From Mesodorylaimus sp. YZB2_4 (taxonomy: Eukaryota > Nematoda > Enoplea > Dorylaimida > Dorylaimidae), in assembly GCA_030248295.1 (NCBI GenBank), contig JASANH010000327.1, positions 1 to 64,000 on the forward strand: a stretch of 64,000 nt of DNA, written 5' to 3'. The notes beneath the pieces are model-generated. The model was not told the origin of the DNA and searched no databases. It saw nothing but the letters and a program-made list of their open reading frames with translations. The position numbers were made by a program, and so were the translations under genes. Below are positions 45,392 to 56,700 of the stretch, piece after piece. Each line of letters opens with the position of its first letter. Within the stretch, counting starts at the first letter, position 1.

Positions 45392-48300
45392 TCACGGAGA
45401 CGCTGGAGTGTCAGGTACGACTGAATCAGTCTGATTAGACGAGCCATTGGGATTAGCCGCACGCGGCGATGCATAACTGGGCGAGTCGTCCATGAACTGG
45501 GCGGGTGGCGAGTTCCGATATCGTTCAACTGGCGAATAAGTTGGCGACATTCGATTGCTGTGTCGTTTATTCCGGGAATCTCGATCCTTACTCCTTTCCC
45601 GTCGATGATGGAATCGGTTCCGTTCAATTCTCCCTCGTTCCCTTTCTTTCCCAAAATCGCCATTTGTTGGTGGCGAAGAGGCCGGATCGGCGTTGGGCGA
45701 CGATCCTCCAGGAACACCCGGCTCGCCGTGCTTGTACCTACATTGGTCTCCGTAAGTGCACCGACCACGCATAAAAAATGGGCATGGTCGATCGAATCGA
45801 GGTGGACCACCGTGACGAGGCCCGCTAAACCGGCCTCCCGTTTGCCTTGGTCCGAATCCCCCAGCTGGTCCAGGCCCACGCGGAGGACGAAATCCTCCGC
45901 CATTCTGTCCTTGGGGCGGACCTCGAATGCCAGGGCCCGGTCCATTAGCCATTGGATTATTCCATCCGCCTCCCGGTGGACCCAATAAACCACCAGGATG
46001 TGGACCGCCGAACTGTGGTGGCTGTTGACTTTGCTGCATCGGGTTATTGAATGGTTGCTGACCAGGGTTCGGCATCTGCAATCGAGAATAGTTTCCCTGA
46101 TCTCATATCTCTTAGAAGTATGACTCCCCGTGCTCACCCCTTGCACTCCAGGAGGCAGCAGCGGTGCCCTCATTCCAGGCTGTTGATTCGGCCCACCAGG
46201 GGGCCCGAACGGACCACCTTGCATCGGCATCTGCCCCATACCAAACCCGACGCCCGGCGGTTGCTGTTGTTGCACGAATCCTGGGCCTGCGTTCGCAAAA
46301 CCAGGCATGCCCATACCTGAACCAGCCATATTGTTCGGTGGCACTTGAGGCATCATTCCGGATTTGTTCAAATTTTGAAGAAGTTGAGCGAGTTCTGGCG
46401 GCAACGACGATCCCCCGGGCTGACCAACTCCGCCCGCCACATTTGGCATTTGCACGGGTGGCATCACTTGCGGTTCGGCTTGTTCTGATGCGGCCTGAAA
46501 CAAAAAATCGATTTTAGTATCTTTTGCTCATTGGTCATGTTTGGTCATGGTCATGTTTAATTCGTAGCCAATGCATAAGCGCACTCAGGGGCTGCAAAAC
46601 AAGAGGATAAGTACGATAGATAAAAAAAAGAGAAGGAATTATCACAGTCAAGAAAGGAGGAAGTCTTAAAAAAATCACTAAAAACTAACCTTTGAAACAG
46701 AAAAACGAAATCGAGGTAAGGAATCCAAGGCAACATTGGCGGCCAGCTCATTCCATAAAACGATGCAAGAAAATATAAAAAATTGTTTGTATGTCTCAAA
46801 AAAGTGCTCAGGAACTACTAAATGGTGCGGGGTCACATTCCTCTCGCTAGTGCGAAAAGCAGTGTTATAGAGTAACGGATGATCAGCATAAAAATTAAAA
46901 TCGCGAATGTTGTTGTACAACATGTAAAATTGACAGGGTGTCAAACGCTTCCTACGATTGAATCTGACCATATCATGGGTCAATGATATGGTCAAATTTA
47001 AATTTCCCGCCATTTTTGAATTCGACTGTTTTCGACAAAAAGAGCTGTATTCCAGCTGGTTTTCCACAAAAACATTCAGCAACGGTACTTGCTAGGAGTG
47101 CATCATTTGTTTGTCCTAAATCCATAAACTTGGGTAAAACATGATTTTCATCGGACTTTATGCAGAGGGAGCATTGGCAATATTACACCAGCCCGAGGTG
47201 GTGCCCCTCTACTACATGCACACCCCCGTCACCTTGCCCCACTTACATCATCCAACGGAATGACTCTTGGCGGCGCGACGTCTTGCCTCGTTTCGTTCCC
47301 CACAAAAAAATCCGGTTCTTTGGGCGTATCCGGAATCATATCCGGAGTGAAATATATTTCTGCCAGCACATTCCTCATTCGTTCCACTTGTACTTTCTTT
47401 TCCTCACTATTCACTCCTTTCGGCGCCAACTCGACGGCATTATCGCACACACTCAACTTCCACGTGAAATAGGTCTCTGGTTCAGGGGCACTGCTAGCTA
47501 CCCTTTGTCCTTTCCTCGCCGCCTCCAACGCTTCCCGTTCCATTTTCTTATCCAAACTGGCCAAATTGCTGTTCTTCAATCCCAACATTTTATGAGCTCG
47601 TTCGCCTTCCTCCAAGTCGAAATATTGTATTTTCACCAATTCATGATCCTTCGCCCATCGAACACGTTTCTTGCCCGATTTGCCAACCTCGCTCTCGTCC
47701 CTTACTGCACTGCCAGATGTTTCGGGGGCAGGCTGACTAGGCGTAGTGGACGCATCGGCAGCATTCGTACGAATGATTTCCTTGTAGAATTGTGGTTTCG
47801 GAATGGCAGGTTGCGATTCAGTCTTTGCACCCCCACCACCACTACTTGGTCCAGTTTCACCACTAGGCGTTATTTTCTTTCGTCGAATCACGGCTGCCGA
47901 CTTTGGTTGAGACGATCCGGCCAATGCCGCCATAAAACTATCGCTTTCGATCATTTGAGAAGCTAAAAAACCAGTTTTTAAAGGATGGCATTGAATCTAA
48001 TGACTACAGTTTATTTTTTACGCTGCCTAGTCCAGGTTGTTTACAAAAACTCCCGCTCTCTGTGACTGACAGCAATTGCTTACAAACTGCGCCAACTCAG
48101 TTTGCATCTAGGGAGTCCATCTCCTGAAACCATATTTTACCCACCCCTGAAGGAATGTAGCGCACACCTGTCGTCTGCCGTATTGCATATTTCCTCGAAA
48201 TCACTGCAAGGGGTTCAGACTTCAGTTCTGATCGTGTGTCAGGCACTCGCTCTTACATAGCCAACAAATTTTATTAGCAGCCATGTAAAGTCGGATAATT

Positions 48301-51184
48301 GTGGAAATGAGCCTTGATGTTGTAGAGGGTATCACGCATACATTTTTGTTTTCCCGCCATTTTTCAATTTGAATTTTTGACAAAAATGCATGAGTCTTTG
48401 TTTTTCGATAAACATTCGATCACCATTTGATCAAAAGCGCTAGCGATAGTTCATTCGTGATCCAAAGGAAGGAGACCCTGCGGTGCGGGTGCCCACAACA
48501 TTGGTCTCTCTTTGAGTCTTTTGTGCCCTAACGATTGACAACTCACACACACCCACAAGAGAGTAAAATATAGTTTCAGGTGGTACTTTTCTGGCTGAAC
48601 CTGGATATCTTTCGATCAAACTGGCTAGACTTGTGATCATGAAAGCGAGGCTTCGATTCCCGCTTAAGTTTGTTTTAAAATTTTTGTACCCTAATTCCAG
48701 CATCTTCCGATGCCAGCCCATCCTTTTTAGCCAATGTACTATCATGATTCATACAAGGCGCTGAAAATAACTTTCCCTGATTCTTCTGGGTTTTTCAGTC
48801 AAAGTTTCGATTCCCTCCTCCCCCGATTTTTTCAAGCTGTCGCAGGATTAATTTCAGCGGAGTGATTGATTACAGATCCTCAAAACTGGCGGGTGATTTA
48901 AAATTTAAACCCACAAAATGCAGTTGCTGCAATTTTTCCAGACTTTGGCTCCAGAATTCCCGTTTTCCGCGGCTTTCCAGACAGTTCTTGAATTACCTGA
49001 CCCACCTTGTATGAACCCTGGCGGTGCACAAAATTTGTAACCCTACAGCATAAACCAGTTATTCAACTGACCTTTACTCGGCGGCGTTGGTTTTGGACTT
49101 TTCATGACAGGACTCGCGCCTGGCATTATACTAGTTGGCGACAAAACTGGTTGCTGCTCAATCGATTGATCCGATACCAAATTCGAATCACTCGACGATG
49201 ACCGCGGTAAATTGCTGATCGATGCAGCTGCCGTTTTCAATTTGTCCAAAATCGGTTTTTGACTTGTTCCTTGTTGATTCATTTTATTCTTACTGCCAGC
49301 CAACAATTCAGGCACATCGGCCGAATCTTTCCTTTTCAACACCGTAGCTGCATCCGCCGGTGTTTTCCGTTTCTTCACATTATTCGTTGCAGTTGGTTCT
49401 GGTTCTTGGTCTAAGCCTGAAAAGGCAATGCGTCAACGTTTGTTCTCATTACTGCTTTGATTGGACACGAGTCACTAAGCCCCACCCACTTTTGCCCCGC
49501 CCTCACACCCGTCTTGCCGCAGGACCAGACGACTGCTATGACACAGGCGACAGACAACTGTGCGTGTACAGAAGTCAGAGAGCAGGCAGATTCTTTGCAT
49601 CATAGTCAGCCAGTTTCCACCAAGAACGTACAACCGGCAGGAAAAATCAACGAAAAGACTATACCAATGACATGGACTTCTGGCAGGACATACACACAAT
49701 ACCATCAAATTCTCACCTGTCGACCGAAACGTAGTCCTATACGTTTTCACAGTTTTCGGTCGTTTACTAGCCGCAGCTGAGCCTCCTTCGTCCGCCCCCG
49801 ATAAGGCGGCACCGAACGGGTCATTCGACAATTCTTGCGACCTTTTCGATCCAACTATAAGTGCTTTCTTATCAGAGGCACTTTTCTGCTTATCATCACC
49901 ATCTTTTTCAACATCCATTTTTTGTTGCTGTTTTAAAACTTGTTCGCTGTTTTTTCGATTCAATTTTTCCAAAGTACCCGTTTTACCCAATTTCACTAAC
50001 GATTGCGGTGGATTTCGTTGCGCGTGATTATTCGATATAACCGCCGATGATTTTACCACTTTTAAATTTGTATTCGTATTTTGTGCGCTTTTTCCTTCGC
50101 TCGGATAAAACGAAGCTAAATTAACTGAAGTGGTCGATGAAGAAGCGGTCACGAACGGTTCTTCGGCCTCTTCCATATCGATATTTGGATCGATGGTCGA
50201 TGTCATGTCGTTGCTTGATTGCGAATTCGTTTCCCAATTCGATTTCTGTTTCTCTTTGCTCGAAACGTGATCGTCGATCACGATATCTTTCCAAATCGAT
50301 AGAATATCCGTTGCTAAATTTCGAACTTCTACAACAAAGTGATTTTATGATTAGATCACAAGATAATATACGTTTTCTGCACACAAAAAATCCTATTATT
50401 GAATTATACACAATCGTGATTTCTGTCGCGTGAGGACACGACATAGCTCGAGGTCTGAGGTTAGATTCCCACCAGGGACAATTAATTTACAGGATCTGGG
50501 GATCTTTCGAATCCTTACTCCAACTCTGGCGCCTCTTCAGAACGAAGCTGCCACGTTGTAGTACAACTGACAAGCAGTAATTCCTAACCCGTTGGGGGGG
50601 GGGGGGGGTCAATCCTTGGTAAGAGTAACACTTAGGAGTCAGTTGCAAACTGATGCATGTTTTTAACCCAATTACCTGAGCACATGCCGACATCTTTCAG
50701 TCAAGTCCATCCCAATACCCCACTCCCCGCCCCGGCAGCCCCCAGTACCTAGATCAATATCTTGTCGTTTCGACAACCGTCTAATCAATTTGGGGGCACC
50801 GTTCGAGCGCAGCAGATCAATCGATACTGGCAAATTAATAAATAATTGCAAAATATCTGTGGCGAATGTCCAATGTCGAAGACGTTCCCCCTCTTTCAAC
50901 CACTCGTACAAAATATTCCAACCACCGAGTTTGATTATTCTAAAAAGAAAACAATTCTTTTTATAAATCTTTTTGTGTGAACTCACAAAAACTTACTCTT
51001 TCCGAATTTCCTCCGACTGCGTTGCTTGAAAAATGTTCAAATACACGCACCGTTGCACCAATTTGCGAGCATCGCGCATAACATTGACAAAACGATCAGC
51101 CAAATGAACTTCACGCACACCACCAGTCCGTTTGTCCAAGATTGGTTCCAAAACGTTCAATAAAACGACGGGATCTAATGGACA
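45392..51184 (-). CDS. PPP1R10: PNUTS/PPP1R10-like protein phosphatase 1 nuclear targeting subunit (5' exon missing)
   Basis: Seven exons join in phase: 51184-50997, 50939-50749, 50328-49717, 49416-49072, 47962-47247, 46494-46138, 46075-45392 (3093 nt, 1030 aa plus stop). The first one found starts after an acceptor (TTCTAG) with LDPVVLLNVLEPIL, so the initiator exon lies further right and was not located. Domains: TFIIS-N/LW-like helical domain (ARKLVQRCVYLNIFQ, GGWNILYEWLKEGER, LPVSIDLLRSNGAPKLIRRL, NLATDILSIWK); long disordered region; PP1-docking RVxW (KKRVRWAKDHELV) followed by YFDLEEGERAH; Gly/Pro/Gln-rich region; and a CCCH zinc finger (CX7CX5CX3H) near the C terminus. In animals PNUTS recruits PP1 to chromatin and RNA polymerase II for transcription termination. 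Each domain is in family order. Confidence 0.92.
46690..47082 (-). mobile_element. 3' end of a LINE reverse-transcriptase ORF in a PNUTS intron
   Basis: A 134-codon minus-strand frame between PNUTS exons reads RFNRRKRL, LYNNIRDFNFYADHP, FRTSERN and FFIFSCIVLWNELAANVALDS. The pattern of a basic segment, then an aromatic stretch with L-W-N-x-L and a closing F-x-x-x-L-x-x is typical of the C terminus of LINE ORF2 proteins. Only the last part of such an ORF is present. Confidence 0.45.
48600..48675 (+). repeat. tRNA-like sequence in a PNUTS intron
   Basis: CTGGCTAGACTTGTGATCAT followed by GAGGCTTCGATTCCCGC gives A-box-like and B-box-like elements at tRNA spacing. No clear acceptor stem; probably a SINE head. 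Confidence 0.35.
50420..50480 (+). repeat. B-box-containing tRNA-like fragment in a PNUTS intron
   Basis: GACATAGCTCGAGGTCTGAG and GAGGTTAGATTCCCACC resemble pol III promoter boxes; fragmentary. Confidence 0.25.
50594..50608 (+). repeat. Poly(G) tract, 15 bp
   Basis: Uninterrupted G run in the PNUTS intron between exons 50939-50749 and 50328-49717. Confidence 0.95.
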
Positions 51185-51339
51185 CTAGAAACAGAGAGGA
51201 TGTTGCAGATGCGTGAAACCTAGCTCACATTTCGATAAATGGGAGGAGAGATATCATCACTACATGCCGAATAGTGCATCCCGCTTTAGGATCACTGACC
51301 AAGCTCAAGATCCTGATTTACACTGGCGGCTAGTGAGCG

Positions 51340-51430
51340 TGCAAGACTCACGATAACAAATCCAGCGTTCGGTTCAAACCCGAGACTTCCCGATTGATAG
51401 CCTCACGCTTTACCACATGGGCCAAGAGCC
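51340..51430 (-). repeat. tRNA-like sequence upstream of PNUTS exons
   Basis: On the minus strand TTGGCCCATGTGGTAAAGC and CTCGGGTTTGAACCG fall at tRNA-like spacing (A and B boxes). The stems are imperfect; likely a tRNA-derived repeat. Confidence 0.4.
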
Positions 51431-53766
51431 AGAGAAATCGAATTCAAATGCGCTTGCATACCACATCACACCATACTTTTCTGTGGGTAGGGTTTCCACC
51501 CTGATTTCTCCCTACTTACAGACATATGATTCCCAAAAGTCTTCCTTCCAGACGAGCCAGGGCCGAATACTACAGTATATGACGTCCTTGAATTGTAAAT
51601 GTAGCTCTCGTATTTTGCACGTCCGCGATTCACGAGATCGAGAAAATGTAAATACGTTCAAAACCACACACCTAAAAAGAATAATTTGAAACTCCAGTTT
51701 CAAGTGCATCACGCGCCAAACGTGGTATCATGAGAACACAACTTAACGCGCCATGTGACGTCACAATCGCCATAAGAGGCAAAACCGCTGAAACGGCAAC
51801 AGAAAAGCGAAATCGCGCGACGCTCCCTCCGGCAATAAAGATATCCCGCCCCAATCCTCAACATGGGTGGACTAGCTACACCGAAGGGGTATGCTATTAA
51901 CTACCAAAAACCATCGCGGCTGTATCCCACCTAAAAAACCCGTCGCGTAAAACCCGACCGACTTCACCCGACGAGTGCAACTTGGACACTAGCGACAAAT
52001 GCCACGCCCTACATCCACAATCCACTTTACACTATGGGCCGGTGCACATCTGCACTCACAGCGTGTTCTGTCCGCCTCGCGTGTTTTGGGTGAGAAATGA
52101 ATGAATCGCAGGTGATTCGAGACGCAAAAGCAACAAAATTTCATGACATTTGAAAAAATGGAACAGGAAAACAACAACACCTAAACTCCCTAATTCACAT
52201 TTTCTCAGGGCCACTAGAAGAACGCCATCAATTGCACTATGTTGTATGTGCCCTTTACATCCTTCGTCATTTTTATTCTGCAATCACTTTGATCTAATTC
52301 CTGAAACATAATCTGTTACATCATAACCACGTTTACGCTCAATCCAACTTGGGTCCATCCATGTCTATATTTGACCAAAGTAATACCCCATTGAAAACAG
52401 TCAAGATCCGAATAAAATATGAATCTGACTAATAAAATCCAAATCCAAGAAGCGCATAAAATCGACTCCTACAATACCATTTCCAACACGGATCTCGGTG
52501 CCTGAAAAAGAAACCCATCGGTTACCACTTTGCTAAAGCACAAAAACAGCTTTCTTAGTTGCATATATTACAGGCTTGCAAAGCGCCTAGCACCTCTCTA
52601 AGTGGTCGTTGCGACAACGAGATAGTAAGCTTTAAAAGGCTGTGCACCCATTACCATCCATTCTGGACTATGCCATCGCCCACCACCCATACGAGACAAG
52701 ACATGTCAGCTGATTGTTGCCGATTAGGTCACCGCCACCGAACATACACCAGCTACCCAACCGTTTGATCAAAAGCATACAGCATAGTGTAGCGCTCGTG
52801 CGAATGTGCAATGCATGGAGCATGCGAAAGCACAGCTCTTGAGCGCGTCCAATCTTCCATGTCTCTAGTTTTCCTTTTGGGGGTATCCATTTCAGGGGAT
52901 TCAGAGGCTGAGAACATGAGTTCCGGTATCAAAACGCACACACATCCTGACACCACCAACACTACTATTTCCCAGCGCCAGCAGGCATCTCATCACCAAA
53001 ACTCAGTAATGATGGACATATATACACTAAACTAAACCTGGAACGACCACTTCCGCTTACCTTTCGCTTCGTTTTCTTCAATGATCGCAAAATCAGTTAT
53101 TGATCCAAAATTTCTTGACAGAATTCCGTTTTCTCATCGAGTCTACGTCACGGATTCCATTCAACGATCTCAGTGACAAAGTCTAACCGTTTTCAGACGT
53201 CGAGACTCGATTTCTTATGCGCATGTTTTTCATTGTCATATTTTTGCTTGCTATTACTTTCGAAAAGCCCATAAGGATGAGTATGATCGATTTCGCTTAA
53301 TCAGACTCTACAACAATAACGATTGCGAATCCGACAGGATTTCCGTAAATTCCGCATACGTTAATACCAACGATCTAGCTACGTACGCAAGGGAGGAGCA
53401 CTACGCGGCCATGATGATGACCTATAACAAAGCCAGCGGCACAGTCACGAGCAGTTGGTCTCGACACGAAAATCAGAACCTTCGCGAAACCGAAAACCCT
53501 CAGTTAGGTCAATTTCGAAATACAAAAATGCAATAAATTATTAAATCACCGAAATTTACCGCTGCCAAGCTGTAAGCATCCAAAAATCTGAGCAATGTGT
53601 CTGACTGAAACAGGTCAAAACCTTGGTTTTTACTATTTGCTGCCATACAGCAGACAATTGAATTCTTGTTGTCATAAGAGTCTACAGTTGTCTGCTAGTC
53701 GTGCGAAATTCACTTTCGAATGAAATAATTTTTAATTTTTAGATTTATTGGTGACGCTTTTCGAAG
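51431..53766. other. Region upstream of the identified PNUTS exons
   Basis: Should contain the PNUTS initiator exon and promoter (minus strand). A donor-like CGAAAG|GTAAGC on the minus strand at about 53060 joins the next exon in phase but no ATG precedes it in frame, so I do not claim it. No other gene is supported. Confidence 0.35.
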
Positions 53767-56700
53767 ATGTCATTTTTTTCTCGCATAGCTTTATCACGAG
53801 TGGAACCTCACTTTGGCCTGGTAATTTTTCGTCGGTTTTCTATAAAATCATCGGCAAAATCGGGAAAACGACAATTTCTTAGATCGAATAGGCCTAAACT
53901 TTTTGATCAATCTGATGGATTAATCGACTCTGTTCAGGCTGACAGTCTTTCTGCTTCTCGAGAACTTTCAAAGAAATCGTCGCAACATTATTTAAAATCG
54001 ATTGATCGATCGACAAATATTTCAATCGATTTTTCTGATCGAAATGAACGACCTCGGTTTGATCCCAGCGTGAATCCGTCAACGATCGGATTCAATGAAT
54101 TGCGACAATTGATTTCTCATCGCGAATATTTAATAAATATCGAAACTGATGACGCTAAATCACAAGTTCAATTTTCTAAAGAATTTATTGATTTTTTAAT
54201 TGCGTGGTGCGGTTTAAAATCGGAAGAAATCGCTCAAGGTAATTTGGATCCGATAGAATGTACTTTTTTTGTGGCTTCTTTAATGCATTCGATAAAAACG
54301 ACGATGCAAGAATTGAAGAAAAAGAAAAAGAAACCGAGAGCAAAATGTTTAACCGAATTATCACGTTTGTATTCGTTGGGTTTGGAAAAATTAGCTGAAA
54401 CGAGTGAAAATGTAGAAACTGAACCAAACAGAATTAATCGAGTTTTATGCCGATTCGCCGATTCTTGTTGTGGTTTCGATTATGATCCGAGCGAATCTGG
54501 TGTCGACGTTTGGCCATTTTGGTTTCGTGTGGCAAAATTTTACTTGGAAGAAGTCGAAACTGATGTGAATTGGAAATATGATGGCGAGGGGAGACGGAAG
54601 TCAAAACAGGTGTTTGTTGAGGTGAGCAAGATGCGGGGCTGTCGCTTGGGGCTCAGGGTGGGGCTCGCACTGTATTTAGTTCAAGGAGCAGCAAATAGAT
54701 TTTCGAAGGCCAATAGCCGCCAGCATCGACCGATCTGACCCTATCGTGTATCCTGATCCCGATCCAATCCAGCCGATCTGCTTCAAAAAATTAAAGATTG
54801 GTGGGGATGACGTATTTAGCATCGCGTCCTCACTAACCTGCTCTGCTACCTCACTGTCACTCTAGCATCGATCGATCGGACCATAGGCCTGGATCTCGAT
54901 CCCGATCTGATCCAGGGTCTGGATCAGCCTTATCCCGATCCTCTTCAAAAAATTGAAAGATCGGTGGGGATGACGTACTTGGCACTGCGTCCTCACTAAC
55001 CTGCTCTACTACCTCACTGTCACTCTCTCTCAGGCCACTCCAAAGGACACAAAAGAATTGACCAGCGCCTAAAGTGGGATTAAATGCTGATTTGGGAGAA
55101 AAAACGGGAGTTTCCCATAATAGTACGCCATACATTATCATTTTACAGCAGATACACTACAAAAACTTTAAGTTGCCGACCAGCATTGACCGATCCAATC
55201 CAGGGGTAGATCGGTTTCCGATCCGATCCGACTGCTGGTCGGCCGGATTGGCATTTCAAATTTGCCGCGCATTACCCGCTTGGAAAAACGAGCATGTTAC
55301 ACTTTCTACGATATCATCAGAAAGCAGGATTCTCAGCCCCTCTTTATCTTTTTAAAACCTCCTTCGGTTCCAGTAGCCTCCCCTAAATCCTCTATTCCTC
55401 CTCAAATTAGGTATGCCCCCTCTGAAATTTGGGTCCTTCCCATAATCATGGTCTCTGTGACATCATGAACGCGAATTATTGAATGGGTGTCAGAGGTCAG
55501 AGGGAAATCAGATGCAAGAGGGAATAAAAGAAGTGAATAAGGAGCTTACCGATAGCTTGGGATCAGGATCAGGGCGATCCCGATTAAGATTAGGAGTTTT
55601 CTGTGTTTCGCTTATGAGTCGTTTTACCTCGCTGAAACACTTTTCAGTCACACAGCTTTTTTGAAACTTCTCCAATTATCAATTATTATATATAACTGAA
55701 AATTGATTTAAAAAATACAAAGTTCTGATACAAGCGTAGATACATAGATTAGCCATGCCAGCTCATGCCATATCATGCTTTACTCTTAGCCATGCACTAT
55801 GCAGCAGACTCGGGGCTAGGAAACACATATCTATGTATTGACAATCAAATTTACCCAGGCGGGAGTCGAACACTCCCCTCCAAGTGCGCACCCAGCGTGA
55901 CAGGCAGACGTCGATAACCGCTAGGCGATGACCCAGCTTTTCTTCCACCCCAAGAGCTGCTACAGACAACGATAAACAGACTAGCCTAGCTAGCGTGCTT
56001 TTGTTTTTATTTATGCAGAATCCCCATGCCTAAATCGCTTATTGGTCTGAAGTAAGATATCCAGTGCAGCACAGTAAAAAAATTTTTATAGTGTGGATTT
56101 TGTTTTAGGATGATATGCAGCGTGCAGGGTTGAGTGTAATTAAGCATCAGGATTGAAAAATTACTTTTGTGACCAGTTTGGTGGCAAAAAATGTGTGCAA
56201 AATCTTCTTCAAATCTGGGAGAATTCTGTTCTCAATTCTCTAAAACCTCTTTTGAATTCATCCTATCAGGCTGACGGGGGGGGGGGGGGGGAACCCTGTG
56301 AAAGCGACTGGTTACAGCACGTTTTCTTTGTCTAAAAAATATGCTTTCGTTTGTCTAAAGAAAGAGATCTGTCGTTTATGGTACCGCAGAAATTAAGAAA
56401 TTTAAAACAATCTGAAATCGGGGTTTTTGAATGGGATAATTTAGTGAATGAAGAACAAAGATTGCGCAGAATTTTGTACACAGTTTTTGGCTTGGGATCG
56501 GATCGGCCCGATCCGGCCGATCCGGACCCTGGATCGGATCGGGATCCGGGCTGAGGGTCGGATCGGTCGATGCTGGGTTGCCGATCGATCCGATCCAGCA
56601 GCCGGATCGGATCGAGAACTGACCCACCCCACGGATCGGCGGATCGGTTCGGCCAGATTGGTGAGTCGGTCGATGCTGGCAACAAGTGGGTGGAAAAAAT

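Noticed and set aside
46138-46503. A single 395-codon minus-strand gene covering 45316-46503
   Set aside because: This frame reads through the intron between the last two PNUTS exons; splicing at GTGAGC/GCAG gives a frame with the CCCH finger instead.
45505-46517. Plus-strand frames of 89-142 codons
   Set aside because: Antisense shadows of the last two PNUTS exons, caused by their GC-rich Gly/Pro codons.
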